64,000 nucleotides of DNA from Streptomyces sp. NBRC 110028 (GCF_001417735.1 NZ_BBUZ01000024.1:182094-246093), one strand, 5' to 3'. Positions 25,746 through 35,058 are shown, counted from the first letter of the stretch. Notes: a model not told the origin generated them from the letters alone. Made by a program: numbers and translations.

Positions 25746-26966
25746 ATGTCCCGGGCGCAGGATTTTGGTGCGGAACTCACGGATTTCCGCAGACGTGTCG
25801 ATGAATTGCGAACGGCGAGGGCGCTGCCCTCGCAGGAGCGGCTGTCCGTGCTGGACGCCGCTCTTTTCGAGCTTCAGCACGTGGCCGACGTGCTGTGGCC
25901 GCGGTACGAGGAGCTGGCCGCGGCCGGCCGCGTCCCTCCGGGAGGCCGGGCCGACCCCCATGAGCAGCAGCTTTTGCGCGCCCTGTTCCAGCGACTGCCC
26001 ATTCCCGTCGTTTTGCTGGACCGGGAGTCCGTCGTCCGGCGTATGAACTTCGCCGCGACCCAGTTGTTCAACACCCGCGCCGGATACGCCACCGGCCGCC
26101 CGCTGACGTCGTCGCTGCGCCGCGACGGGCAGGCGGCGCTGCGGTCGCAGGTCGCGGCGGTGGCGCGCGGGGAGGGCGGGCGCAGTCTGACCGTGCACCT
26201 CTCGCAGCCCGGCCCTGACGGCGCCCTGCGGGTGACGCTGGCGGCCCTGCGGCCGCCGGGCGAGCCGCAGCCCGCGGTGCTGGCCGCCTTCCAGCCGGAC
26301 CGCGGCACGGCGGCCACCTCCTCGGTCACCCTCCCGGTGCCGAGGACCGCCGGGAAGGACACGGTGGACGGGCCGGCCGCGCAACCGGATCTGGCCGAGG
26401 TGACGCGCCACGCCGAGCTGCTGGACCTGGTCGACGACATGGCGACGGCGCTGCTGGGGGCGACCCTCGCGGGCGGGGGACCGGAGGAGGTGCTGGGGCG
26501 GGCGGCGGAGCTGCTGCACGGCCGGTTCGCGGACTGGGTGATCGCCGATGTGGCCACGGACGGCGCCGGCGCGCCGCGCCGGATGGTGGCGCTCGGCCCG
26601 CCGGAGGCGGCCGGTGAGCGGACGGCGTCGCTGGCCGGGCAGGACCCGGCCGACTGCCCGCTGGTGGTCGAGGCGCTGGACGACGGGGTGGCGGCGCTGC
26701 GGGTGAGCCCGCCGGACGCGAACGCCTTCGGCCGGGACGCCACGGGCGCGCCCGTGCTGGTCCGGGAGGAGGTCGTCTCGCTGCTGTGCATCCCGCTGCG
26801 GGTCTCGCCCACGGCCCCGGTCCTCGGCGCGCTCACGCTGTTCCGTACGGCCGGCCGGAGCGCGTTCGAGATGGCGGAGGCGGGCGCGGCGGACCGTATC
26901 TCCCGCCACATCGCCCTGGCCCTCAGCCGCCCCCGGGCCCGGGTGGCGGGGGCGGCGGAGGACTGA
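25746..26966 (+). CDS. PAS-GAF sensor protein
   Basis: 406 residues. An N-terminal helical part (1-75), a PAS domain (about 78-190: LFQRLPIPVVLLDRESVVRRMNFAATQLF) and a GAF domain (about 215-395: LLDLVDDMATALLGATLAG ... LLCIPLRVSPTAPVLGALTLF). No kinase, phosphatase or DNA-binding domain follows, so it is probably an input module for another regulator, for instance the divergent ANTAR protein or the SigB-type sigma downstream. GTG 25740 is an alternative start. The last base of its stop is the first base of MITE-like element B. Confidence 0.82.
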   Translation: MSRAQDFGAELTDFRRRVDELRTARALPSQERLSVLDAALFELQHVADVLWPRYEELAAAGRVPPGGRADPHEQQLLRALFQRLPIPVVLLDRESVVRRMNFAATQLFNTRAGYATGRPLTSSLRRDGQAALRSQVAAVARGEGGRSLTVHLSQPGPDGALRVTLAALRPPGEPQPAVLAAFQPDRGTAATSSVTLPVPRTAGKDTVDGPAAQPDLAEVTRHAELLDLVDDMATALLGATLAGGGPEEVLGRAAELLHGRFADWVIADVATDGAGAPRRMVALGPPEAAGERTASLAGQDPADCPLVVEALDDGVAALRVSPPDANAFGRDATGAPVLVREEVVSLLCIPLRVSPTAPVLGALTLFRTAGRSAFEMAEAGAADRISRHIALALSRPRARVAGAAED

Positions 26967-27129
26967 GGGCTGTCCCGTCATCCCCAGCCGGCTCCCGACG
27001 CCGGCTACGGTCACTCGCCGCGTTGCCGGGATCGCCCGAGTACGACCCGGTACGAGGGCGCCCCTCCGCCTTGCGATTGACCGCATCCGACGCCGCTCGC
27101 TGCCCCACTGTGGATGACGGGACAGCCCT
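26966..27129. mobile_element. MITE-like element B (164 bp)
   Basis: Perfect 18-bp terminal inverted repeats AGGGCTGTCCCGTCATCC (26966-26983) and complement (27112-27129). The core 27014-27077 is about 85% identical to that of element A at 20087-20149 although the terminal repeats are unrelated. No open frame of its own. It begins on the final A of the PAS-GAF gene's TGA stop and ends 34 bp short of the sigma gene's stop, filling the whole convergent gap. Confidence 0.78.
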
Positions 27130-27162
27130 TGGCCAGGCGGACGTGGGCCGGGCGGGCTCGGG

Positions 27163-28044
27163 TCAGGCGGCCGCGTTGGCTTCGGCGTTGACTTCGGCGT
27201 TGACTTCCGCGTTGACTTCCTCGCCCAGGCGCTCGCAGGTGCGGCTGATCAGCCGGGACACGTGCATCTGGGAGATGCCCAGCCGGTCGGCGATGCGGCC
27301 CTGTGTCTCGTCGCAGAAGAAGCGCAGGTACAGGATGCGCCGTTCGCGTTCGGGCAGGGCGCGCAGGCACGGCTTGAGCGCCTCGCGCTGGACGACGCGG
27401 TCGTAGGAGGGCTCGGGCGAGCCGAGGGTGTCGATGAGCGCGTATCCGTCCTCGGCGCCGCGCAGTTCGGCGTCCAGGGACAGGGTGCTGTAGCTCTCCA
27501 GCGCCTCCATGCCCGCCCGGACGTCCTCCTCGCTCAGCCCGGTGTGCTCGGCGATGTCGGCGACGCCCGGGGTGCGGGAGTCCGGGGTGCGGTTCAGCTC
27601 CTGGACCGCCGTACGGACCCGGTTGCGCAGTTCCTGGACCCGGCGCGGGACGTGCAGGCCCCACAGGTGGTCCCGGAAGTGGCGCTTGACCTCGCCGACC
27701 ACGGTCGGCACGGCGTAGCTCTCGAAGGCGGTGCCGTGGTCCGGGTCGTAGCGCTTGACGGCCTTGACCAGGCCGAGCATGGCCACCTGACGCAGATCGT
27801 CCGCGGACTCGCCGCGGTTGCGGAACTGCCCGGCCAGCCGCTCGGCCATCGGCATCCACGCCCGGACGACCTCCTGACGCAGGGCCTCCTTCGACGGGCC
27901 CTCCGGCAGGGCGGAGATACGACGGAACTGGGCGGCGGTGTCGGGGGCGTCGTCGTGGGCGTGCCGGCGCTTGCGGCAACGCACCTGCCGGGTGGGTGTC
28001 TGGCGGGTGTGCGTCTGGCGGGGCTGTGCTCGTACGGCTGTCAT
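27163..28044 (-). CDS. SigB/SigF/SigG-family RNA polymerase sigma factor
   Basis: 293 residues. Regions visible: sigma 2 with ADDLRQVAMLGLVKAVKRYDPDHGTAFESYAVPTVVGEVKRHFRD (region 2.3-2.4), sigma 3 (VQELRNRVRTAVQEL), and sigma 4 with the HTH GRIADRLGISQMHVSRLI. This is the SigB-type family, controlled in Streptomyces by anti-sigma and anti-anti-sigma partner switching; no such genes adjoin it. An N-terminal Arg/Thr-rich tail (1-45) precedes region 2, and the C terminus has a 12-bp tandem repeat encoding NAEV copies. GGGAGG precedes the ATG at 28044. Divergent from the 28-35 kb operon. Confidence 0.93.
   Translation of the reverse strand: MTAVRAQPRQTHTRQTPTRQVRCRKRRHAHDDAPDTAAQFRRISALPEGPSKEALRQEVVRAWMPMAERLAGQFRNRGESADDLRQVAMLGLVKAVKRYDPDHGTAFESYAVPTVVGEVKRHFRDHLWGLHVPRRVQELRNRVRTAVQELNRTPDSRTPGVADIAEHTGLSEEDVRAGMEALESYSTLSLDAELRGAEDGYALIDTLGSPEPSYDRVVQREALKPCLRALPERERRILYLRFFCDETQGRIADRLGISQMHVSRLISRTCERLGEEVNAEVNAEVNAEANAAA
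27181..27216. repeat. 12-bp tandem repeats at the sigma gene 3' end
   Basis: Three copies of TTCGGCGTTGAC (third TTCCGCGTTGAC), read on the minus strand as repeated Val-Asn-Ala-Glu. They lengthen the C terminus after the sigma 4 domain without disturbing it. Confidence 0.85.
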
Positions 28045-28278
28045 GCGGCCGCGCCTCCCTTGGGCTATCGTATGGCACCGTGGGAGCAAATTGGACAAAA
28101 GGGGCGACCATTCGGGACACGCCGGTCGCAGTTGTCCTGCTCCTGTGACGTGCCTCCGGTCCGAAGCACTAAAGGTCGCGTGCCCGTCCGAGACCCTGCC
28201 AAACAAGGCTTCCCGCTGTGTTTTCTTCCCTGCGCGCCGGTTACCCGTTTCACCGCATCCGCGCACGAGGAGGGTCCG

Positions 28279-29244
28279 ATGACCGAGTACGGCTACTTCC
28301 TGGCCGCCGAGGAACACGGCCCGGCCGAGCTGATCGAGCAGGCGCGGATGGCGGAACAGGCGGGGTTCACCTCGCTGTGGATCTCCGACCACTACCACCC
28401 CTGGAACAAGGCGCAGGGCCAGAGTTCGTTCGTCTGGTCCGTGATCGGCGCCCTGGCGCAGGCCACTTCGCTGCCCGTGCAGACCGCCGTCACCTGCCCG
28501 ACGTTCCGCATGCACCCCGCCATCGTCGCCCAGGCGGCCGCCACCAGCGCGGTGCTGCTGGACGGCCGGTTCCGGCTGGGTGTGGGCAGCGGTGAGGCCC
28601 TCAACGAGCATGTGCTGGGCGACCGCTGGCCCCCGGCCCCGGTCCGGCTGGAGATGCTGGAAGAGGCCGTAATGGTGATGCGCCAGCTGTTCGAGGGGCG
28701 CCGGGTCGACCACCACGGCAAGCACTACACGGTGGAGAACGCCCGGCTGTACACGGTCCCCGACGAGCCGGTGCCCATCGACATCGCCGCGTTCGGCGAG
28801 GCCGCCTGCGCGCTGGCCGGGCGGGTCGGCGACGGCTTCATCACCATGGGCCCCGACGCGGAGCTGGTGGAGCGGTTCCGGCGCGGCAGCGGCGCGAGCG
28901 GCAACCACAAGCCCGTACGCGGCGGCCTGAAGGTGTGCTGGGGCCCGGACGCCGACGAGGCGCTGCGCACCGCACACCGGTTGTGGGCGGTCGAGTCGCT
29001 GCCCGGCCCGCTGCTGACGACGCTGCCCGCCCCGGCCCACTTCGAGCAGGCCGCCGAACTCGTCACGCCCGAGCGGACGGCGGAGAAGGTGACCTGCGGC
29101 GACGACGTCGACGCGCACATCCGCGCGCTGTCCGCCTACGCCGAGGCCGGGTTCGACACCGTCTACGTCAACCAGATCGGCCCCGACCAGCGCGGCTTCT
29201 TCGACTTCTACCGCACCAAGGTGCTGCCGCAGCTGGCCGGTTGA
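28279..29244 (+). CDS. F420-dependent LLM-class oxidoreductase
   Basis: 321 residues of luciferase-like monooxygenase fold in its F420 branch: MAEQAGFTSLWISDHYHPWN near the N terminus, RFRLGVGSGEALNEHVLG in the middle and FDTVYVNQIGPDQRGFFDFY at the end, close to F420-dependent glucose-6-phosphate dehydrogenase-like proteins (TIGR03557 type). It uses F420H2 or F420 to reduce or oxidise an unknown substrate. GGAGGG lies six bases before the ATG. First gene of the five-gene operon ending in a catalase; divergent from the SigB-type sigma gene across 234 bp. Confidence 0.9.
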   Translation: MTEYGYFLAAEEHGPAELIEQARMAEQAGFTSLWISDHYHPWNKAQGQSSFVWSVIGALAQATSLPVQTAVTCPTFRMHPAIVAQAAATSAVLLDGRFRLGVGSGEALNEHVLGDRWPPAPVRLEMLEEAVMVMRQLFEGRRVDHHGKHYTVENARLYTVPDEPVPIDIAAFGEAACALAGRVGDGFITMGPDAELVERFRRGSGASGNHKPVRGGLKVCWGPDADEALRTAHRLWAVESLPGPLLTTLPAPAHFEQAAELVTPERTAEKVTCGDDVDAHIRALSAYAEAGFDTVYVNQIGPDQRGFFDFYRTKVLPQLAG

Positions 29245-29329
29245 GCCCGCCGGGCGTTCCCGCCACCTCGCGGCTGCGCCCCGGGCGATCCGACGCACCC
29301 GAGCACCCCCACAGGAGTGAGTGACCGAC

Positions 29330-31150
29330 ATGACCATGAAAGTCGCCGACTACGTCCTCGCCCGGCTGCGCGAGTGGGGCGTCGAGCATGTCTACGGGTA
29401 TCCGGGCGACGGCATCAACGGACTGCTCGCCGCCTGGGGGCGGGCGGAGAACGAACCCCGCTTCATCCAGGCCCGGCACGAGGAGATGGCCGCCTTCCAG
29501 GCCGTCGGCTACGCCAAGTTCAGCGGGCGGCTCGGCGTCTGCGCGGCGACCTCGGGGCCGGGCGCCATCCACCTGCTGAACGGGCTGTACGACGCCAAGC
29601 TGGACCATGTGCCGGTGGTGGCGCTGGTCGGCCAGACCCACCGCAGCGCGATGGGCGGTTCGTACCAGCAGGAAGTCGACCTGCACAGCCTGTACAAGGA
29701 CGTCGCCTCCGACTTCCTGGAGACCGTGACCGTCCCCGAGCAGCTGCCGAACGTCCTGGACCGGGCCATCCGCACCGCCTACGCCCGGCGCGCCCCCACC
29801 GCCGTGATCATCCCGGCGGACGTCCAGGAGCTGGACTACTCCCCGCCCACCCACGACTTCAAGATGGTGCCCTCCAGCCTGGACCGCAGCGGCTGGTCCG
29901 CGGTGCCCTCCCGCAGCTCGCTGGAGCGCGCCGCCGAGGTGCTGAACGCGGGCGACCGGGTCGCCATCCTGGTCGGCCAGGGCGCCGCCGGGGCCCGCGC
30001 CGAGGTGCGGCAGGTGGCCGACACGCTCGGCGCGGGCATCGCCAAGGCGCTCCTCGGGCTGGACGTGCTGAGCGACGACCTGCCGTATGTCACCGGTCCC
30101 ATCGGGCTGCTGGGCACCCGCCCCTCGTACGAGCTGATGCGCGACTGCGACACCCTGCTGACGATCGGCTCCAGCTTCCCGTACACCCAGTTCCTGCCGG
30201 AGTTCGGCAAGGTCCGCGCCGTGCAGGTCGACCTCGACCCGCACATGATCGGGATGCGCTACCCGTACGAGGTCAACCTGGTCGGCGACGCGCGCGAGAC
30301 GCTGCTGCGGCTGCTGCCGATGCTGCGCCGCAAGGAGTCCCGCGACTGGCGGGAAGAGGTCACCGCGGGCGTACGGCGCTGGCACGAGGTGATGGAGCAG
30401 CGCGCCGAGGTCTCCGCCGATCCCATCAACCCCGAGTACGTGGCCCACTGCCTGAACCCGCTGCTCCCCGACGACGCCATCCTCACCTGCGACTCCGGCT
30501 CCGTGGCCAACTGGTACGCCCGCCATGTGCGGATGCGCGGCCGGATGCGCGGCTCGCTGTCCGGCACGCTGGCCACCATGGGCAGTGGCGTGCCGTACGC
30601 GATCGGCGCCAAGTTCGCGCAGCCGGACCGGCCCGTGGTGGCCCTCGTCGGGGACGGCGCGATGCAGATGAACGGCATGGCGGAGCTGATCACCGCGGCC
30701 AAGTACCGCCACGCGTGGGACGATCCGCGGCTGGTCATCGGCGTCTGGAACAACCAGGACCTCAACCAGGTGACCTGGGAGATGCGGGCGATGGGCGGCG
30801 CGCCCCAGTTCCTGCCCTCGCAGGAGATCCCCGACGTGTCCTCGGCGCGGTTCGCCGAATCGCTCGGCCTGAAGGGCATCCGGGTGGAGAAGCCCGAACA
30901 GGTCGAGCCGGCGTGGCGCGAGGCGCTGGGCGCGGACGGCCCGGTGTGCGTGGAGTTCCTGACCGACCCGGCCGTGCCGCCGATCCCGCCGCACGCGACG
31001 TGGGAGCAGATGGAGGCCACGCTCGGATCGATCGTCAAGGGCGACCCGGACCGCACCGGCATGGTGCGCCAGGGGCTGAAGGCGAAGGTGCAGGAGTACC
31101 TGCCGCACCGGTCGCACCGGGACAAGAAGGCCGACGGCGGCGACGCGTGA
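29330..31150 (+). CDS. thiamine pyrophosphate-dependent enzyme (pyruvate oxidase/acetolactate synthase family)
   Basis: 606 residues. N-terminal PYR domain with HVYGYPGDGINGL and the catalytic Glu of RHEEMAAFQAVGYAK; middle TPP-enzyme M domain (about 195-325); C-terminal PP domain with the TPP motif GDGAMQMNGMAEL ... WNNQDLN. This branch resembles pyruvate oxidases (acetyl phosphate and H2O2 producers) more than AHAS, and H2O2 production would make sense of a catalase in the same operon; that is inference. Start taken as ATG 29330; GTG 29321 with AGGAG three bases away is alternative. Confidence 0.9.
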   Translation: MTMKVADYVLARLREWGVEHVYGYPGDGINGLLAAWGRAENEPRFIQARHEEMAAFQAVGYAKFSGRLGVCAATSGPGAIHLLNGLYDAKLDHVPVVALVGQTHRSAMGGSYQQEVDLHSLYKDVASDFLETVTVPEQLPNVLDRAIRTAYARRAPTAVIIPADVQELDYSPPTHDFKMVPSSLDRSGWSAVPSRSSLERAAEVLNAGDRVAILVGQGAAGARAEVRQVADTLGAGIAKALLGLDVLSDDLPYVTGPIGLLGTRPSYELMRDCDTLLTIGSSFPYTQFLPEFGKVRAVQVDLDPHMIGMRYPYEVNLVGDARETLLRLLPMLRRKESRDWREEVTAGVRRWHEVMEQRAEVSADPINPEYVAHCLNPLLPDDAILTCDSGSVANWYARHVRMRGRMRGSLSGTLATMGSGVPYAIGAKFAQPDRPVVALVGDGAMQMNGMAELITAAKYRHAWDDPRLVIGVWNNQDLNQVTWEMRAMGGAPQFLPSQEIPDVSSARFAESLGLKGIRVEKPEQVEPAWREALGADGPVCVEFLTDPAVPPIPPHATWEQMEATLGSIVKGDPDRTGMVRQGLKAKVQEYLPHRSHRDKKADGGDA

Positions 31151-31163
31151 GCGCGGGCGCCAC

Positions 31164-32255
31164 GTGAAGATCGAGCGGCTGGATGTCACGGCCTGCACGG
31201 TGCCGACCGACGCCCCCGAGGCGGACGCCACCCTCGCCTGGGACGAGACCACCGTCGTGGTGGTCGAGGCGCGCAGCGGCACGACCACCGGCCTCGGCTG
31301 GACCTACGCGCCGGCCGACGCCGGGTCGGTGATCCGCGACCTGCTGCGCGGCCATGTCCTGGACCGCTCCCCCATGGACGTCGCGGGGACGAACGAGGCC
31401 ATGGGCCGGGCCGTGCGCAACGCGGGCCGGCCGGGGCTGGTGTCCTGCGCGATCTCCGCGGTGGACATCGCGCTGTGGGACCTCAAGGCGCGGCTGCTTC
31501 AGCTGCCGCTGCCGCAGCTGATCGGCGCGGTGCACGACACCGTGCCGGTCTACGGCTCCGGCGGCTTCACCACGTACCACGACACCCATCTGGCCACCCA
31601 GCTGACCGGCTGGGTGCACGGCCAGGGCATCGAACGCGTCAAGATCAAGATCGGTGAGGCCTGGGGCCGGGCCGTCGAACGCGACCTCGCCCGGGTGGGC
31701 CACGCGCGCGACGCGATCGGCCCGCACGCCGAGCTGTACGTGGACGCCAACGGCGCGTACAACCGCAAGCAGGCGGTGCGCGTGGGCCACGCGCTCGCCG
31801 AGCACGGGGTGGGCTGGTTCGAGGAACCGGTCTCCTCCGACGACCTGGAGGGCCTGCGGGTCGTGCGCGACCTGGTGGTCTGCGATGTCGCGGCGGGCGA
31901 GTACGGCTACATGCTGCCGTACTTCGCGCGGATGGCGCCGGTCGTGGACTGTCTGCAGGCCGACGCCACCCGCTGCGGCGGGCTCACCGTCTGGCTGCGC
32001 GCCGCCGCCCTCGCCGAGGCCACGGGGCTGGAGATCTCCGCGCACTGCGCGCCGCACGCCCACGCGCACGCGGCCGCGTGCGTACCGAACGTGCGCCACC
32101 TGGAGTGGTTCCACGACCACGCCCGCATCGAGTCCACCCTCTTCACCGGCGCCCTCGACCCCACCGGCGGCTCGGTGCGGCCCGGGGCGAGCGGCGCGCC
32201 GGGACACGGCATGTCCTTCCGCCACGAGACGGCGACGCCGTACCGGGTGCTGTGA
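31164..32255 (+). CDS. enolase-superfamily enzyme (mandelate racemase group)
   Basis: 363 residues from GTG 31164. Barrel markers: KxK on strand two (RVKIKIG), metal ligands in VDANGAYN (Asp), WFEEP (Glu) and AGEYGY (Glu), then CLQADATRCGG and the last strand SAHCAPHAHAHAA with a His consistent with mandelate racemase subgroup chemistry. It likely racemises or dehydrates an acid sugar or similar substrate. It follows the TPP enzyme by 13 bp in the operon. Confidence 0.88.
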   Translation: MKIERLDVTACTVPTDAPEADATLAWDETTVVVVEARSGTTTGLGWTYAPADAGSVIRDLLRGHVLDRSPMDVAGTNEAMGRAVRNAGRPGLVSCAISAVDIALWDLKARLLQLPLPQLIGAVHDTVPVYGSGGFTTYHDTHLATQLTGWVHGQGIERVKIKIGEAWGRAVERDLARVGHARDAIGPHAELYVDANGAYNRKQAVRVGHALAEHGVGWFEEPVSSDDLEGLRVVRDLVVCDVAAGEYGYMLPYFARMAPVVDCLQADATRCGGLTVWLRAAALAEATGLEISAHCAPHAHAHAAACVPNVRHLEWFHDHARIESTLFTGALDPTGGSVRPGASGAPGHGMSFRHETATPYRVL

Positions 32256-32299
32256 ACGGTTTCGGCACCGTCCTGCTGGCTACCCGCCGGGCCGACAAC

Positions 32300-32344
32300 G
32301 GATGACATGGCTCTACGGATGACGGATGACCGATGACGGATGAC
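32300..32344. repeat. GGATGAC heptamer repeats upstream of the PfpI-type gene
   Basis: One GGATGAC at 32300-32306, then four head-to-tail 7-mers at 32317-32344 (the third CGATGAC). They lie 22 bases upstream of the next gene's start. They may be slippage products or a repeated protein-binding site; nothing decides between them. Confidence 0.75.
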
Positions 32345-32366
32345 ACCGGAAAGGACGTGAACGCAC

Positions 32367-32912
32367 ATGATGGTCGCCTTCCTCGTCGCCCCCGAAGGCG
32401 TTGAGCAGGTCGAACTCACCGATCCCTGGCAGGCGGTCCGCGACGCGGGCGGCACGCCCCGACTGGTGTCCACCGCGTCCGGCCGCGTCCAGGGGTTCCA
32501 TCACCTCGACAAGGCGGACACCTTCGAGGTCGACCAGACGGTGAAGGACGCCACCGTGGAGGAGTACGACGGCCTGGTGCTGCCCGGCGGGGTCGCCAAC
32601 CCCGACTTCCTCCGCATGGACAAGCGGGCCGTCGCCTTCGTCAAGGGCTTCTTCGACGCGGGCAAGCCGGTCGCCGCCATCTGCCACGCGCCCTGGACGC
32701 TGGTCGAGGCCGACGTCGTACGCGGCCGCACCCTCACCTCGTGGCCCAGCCTGCGCACCGACATCACCAACGCGGGCGGTGTCTGGGTGGACGAGCAGGT
32801 CAAGATCTGCGACGGCGGCCCCAACGTCCTGATCACCAGCCGTAAGCCGGACGACCTCAAGGCGTTCAACGCGGCCTTCGTCGAGGAGTTCGCGAAGGGA
32901 GCGCCCCGATGA
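32367..32912 (+). CDS. PfpI/DJ-1-type glutamine amidotransferase-like protein
   Basis: 181 residues. Nucleophile Cys in AAICHAPWTLVEAD (nucleophile elbow of DJ-1/PfpI), preceded by EYDGLVLPGGVANPDFLR with the conserved Glu region. Members act as proteases, deglycases or chaperones under stress. AAAGGACG precedes the ATG. It overlaps the catalase gene by ATGA, and the catalase itself ends in a related domain, so the pair encodes two DJ-1-like folds in one transcript. Confidence 0.92.
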   Translation: MMVAFLVAPEGVEQVELTDPWQAVRDAGGTPRLVSTASGRVQGFHHLDKADTFEVDQTVKDATVEEYDGLVLPGGVANPDFLRMDKRAVAFVKGFFDAGKPVAAICHAPWTLVEADVVRGRTLTSWPSLRTDITNAGGVWVDEQVKICDGGPNVLITSRKPDDLKAFNAAFVEEFAKGAPR

Positions 32913-35014
32913 CCGAGCAGCCGGACCGCAAGGAGCGGCAGCGCGAGGCGCACAAGGCCCCCGACCCCGCCGAGGGGCCGCTGACCACCGACCAGGGCGT
33001 GGCGGTCGACCACACCGACGACTCGCTCACGGCGGGCGAGCGCGGCCCCACGCTGATGGAGGACTTCCACTTCCGCGAGAAGCTCACCCACTTCGACCAC
33101 GAGCGGATCCCGGAGCGGGTGGTGCACGCGCGCGGCGCGGGCGCCTACGGGTACTTCGAGCCGTACGAGTCCTGCGCGGAGTTCACCAAGGCCGCCTTCC
33201 TCCAGGACCCGTCCGTCCGCACCCCCGTGTTCGTACGGTTCTCCACCGTGCAGGGGCCGCGCGGCTCGGCCGACACGGTGCGCGACGTACGCGGCTTCGC
33301 CACCAAGTTCTACACCTCGGAGGGGAACTACGACCTGGTCGGCAACAACATGCCGGTCTTCTTCATCCAGGACGGCATCAAGTTCCCCGACTTCGTGCAC
33401 GCGGTGAAGCCCGAACCGCACAACGACATCCCCACCGGCGCCTCCGCGCACGACACCCTGTGGGACTTCGTCTCCCTCCAGCCCGAGACCCTGCACACGA
33501 TCATGTGGCTGATGTCGGACCGGGCGATCCCGCGCAGCTACCGGATGATGCAGGGCTTCGGCGTGCACACCTTCCGCTTCGTGGACGCGCGCGGCAAGGG
33601 CACGTTCGTGAAGTTCCACTGGAAGCCCAGGCTCGGCGTCCACTCCCTGGTGTGGGACGAGGCCCAGGAGTGCCAGGGCCGCGATCCCGACTTCAACCGG
33701 CGCGACCTGTGGGACGCCATCGAGGCGGGCGAGTACCCGGAGTGGGAGCTGGGTGTGCAACTGGTGCCGGAGGAGGACGAGTTCAACTTCGACTTCGACC
33801 TGCTCGACGCCACGAAGCTCATCCCGGAGGAGCAGGTGCCGGTGCGGCCCATCGGCCGCATGGTCCTGGACCGCAACCCGCACAACTTCTTCGCCGAGAC
33901 CGAACAGGTCGCCTTCCACACCGCCAACGTCGTCCCCGGCATCGACTTCACCAACGACCCGCTGCTCCAGGCCCGCAACTTCTCCTACCTGGACACCCAG
34001 CTGATCCGGCTCGGCGGCCCCAACTTCGCCCATATCCCGGTCAACCAGCCGGTGGCCCCCGTCCGCAACAACCAGCGCGACGGCTACCACCAGACCACCC
34101 TCCACACCGGGACGAACTACTCCCCCAACTCGCTGGGCGGCGGCTGCCCCGCCCTCGCCGGGGCGGACGGGTACGCGTACACCCACTACGCGGAGCGCGT
34201 CGACGGCGCCAAGATCCGCAAGCGCAGCCCCAGCTTCAAGGACTACTACAGCCAGCCCGCCATGTTCTGGAACAGCATGAGCGACTGGGAGCGCGAGCAC
34301 ATCGTCGAAGCCTTCCGCTTCGAGCTGGGCAAGGTCGGCGCGGTGCGGGTGCGGGAGCGTACGGTCGGCGAGCTGGCCCACATCGACTACGGCCTGGCCA
34401 CCGCCGTCGCCGAGGGCATCGGCGTCGCCAACCCCGTCCCGGTCAATGACAACCACAAGCCGGTCGCCTCCCCCGCCCTCAGCCTGGACAACCTGGGCGG
34501 CGACCACTCCATCCGCACCCGCACCGTCGCGGCGCTCGTCACGGACGGCGTGGACGCCGAACAGCTCACCCGGGCGCAGGAGGCGCTGACCGCCGAGGGT
34601 GCCGTCGTCGAAACGCTCGCGGCCCACGACGGCAAGGTGCGCGGCAGCGACGGCAACGGCTGCGCGGTCGACCGCGCCCTGCCGACCGTCGCCTCCGTCC
34701 TGTACGACGCCGTCCTGCTGCCCGGCGGTCCCCCCGGCACCCCCGACCTGGCCTCCGACGAGGCCGCCATGCGCTTCGTCCGCGACGCCTACCGGCACGG
34801 CAAGCCGATCGGCGCCCTGGGCTCCGGCGTCGGCCTCCTCACCGCCCTCAACCCCGACGGCCTGCATCTGTCCGCCGCCCACGGCCAGGTCTGCGCCGAC
34901 CGGGGCGTGGTCACCGATACGACGACGGGCACGGCGAGCGAGGAGTTCACCCGCGCCTTCGCCGAAGCGATAGCCGCCCACCGCCACTGGACCCGCCCCC
35001 CGGCCCGCCCCTGA
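32909..35014 (+). CDS. katE: large-subunit monofunctional catalase with C-terminal DJ-1-like domain
   Basis: 701 residues, clade 2 (HPII/KatE-type) rather than small catalase. The core has the distal His in [15 protein letters not shown], the Asn in [11 protein letters not shown], and the proximal Tyr heme ligand in [16 protein letters not shown]. The last 150 or so residues ([19 protein letters not shown] ... [13 protein letters not shown]) form the GATase-like domain. It removes H2O2 in the cytoplasm; in S. coelicolor a catalase of this size class (CatB) depends on SigB, and here the SigB-type gene is divergent from this operon. Ends in a 12-bp stem terminator. Confidence 0.95.
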   Translation: MTEQPDRKERQREAHKAPDPAEGPLTTDQGVAVDHTDDSLTAGERGPTLMEDFHFREKLTHFDHERIPERVVHARGAGAYGYFEPYESCAEFTKAAFLQDPSVRTPVFVRFSTVQGPRGSADTVRDVRGFATKFYTSEGNYDLVGNNMPVFFIQDGIKFPDFVHAVKPEPHNDIPTGASAHDTLWDFVSLQPETLHTIMWLMSDRAIPRSYRMMQGFGVHTFRFVDARGKGTFVKFHWKPRLGVHSLVWDEAQECQGRDPDFNRRDLWDAIEAGEYPEWELGVQLVPEEDEFNFDFDLLDATKLIPEEQVPVRPIGRMVLDRNPHNFFAETEQVAFHTANVVPGIDFTNDPLLQARNFSYLDTQLIRLGGPNFAHIPVNQPVAPVRNNQRDGYHQTTLHTGTNYSPNSLGGGCPALAGADGYAYTHYAERVDGAKIRKRSPSFKDYYSQPAMFWNSMSDWEREHIVEAFRFELGKVGAVRVRERTVGELAHIDYGLATAVAEGIGVANPVPVNDNHKPVASPALSLDNLGGDHSIRTRTVAALVTDGVDAEQLTRAQEALTAEGAVVETLAAHDGKVRGSDGNGCAVDRALPTVASVLYDAVLLPGGPPGTPDLASDEAAMRFVRDAYRHGKPIGALGSGVGLLTALNPDGLHLSAAHGQVCADRGVVTDTTTGTASEEFTRAFAEAIAAHRHWTRPPARP

Positions 35015-35028
35015 CCACCCGGTCGGCC

Positions 35029-35058
35029 GGCCCCGCACCCGCCACGGGGTGCGGGGCC
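35029..35058. terminator. terminator between catalase and convergent gene
   Basis: Perfect 12-bp arms GGCCCCGCACCC (35029-35040) and GGGTGCGGGGCC (35047-35058), loop GCCACG. Lies between the catalase and the oppositely directed TIGR03086-type gene. Confidence 0.8.

Noticed and set aside
24273..27086. Long minus-strand frame across the ANTAR and PAS-GAF region
   Set aside because: It overlaps two well-supported genes and shows no known domain; it is a shadow.
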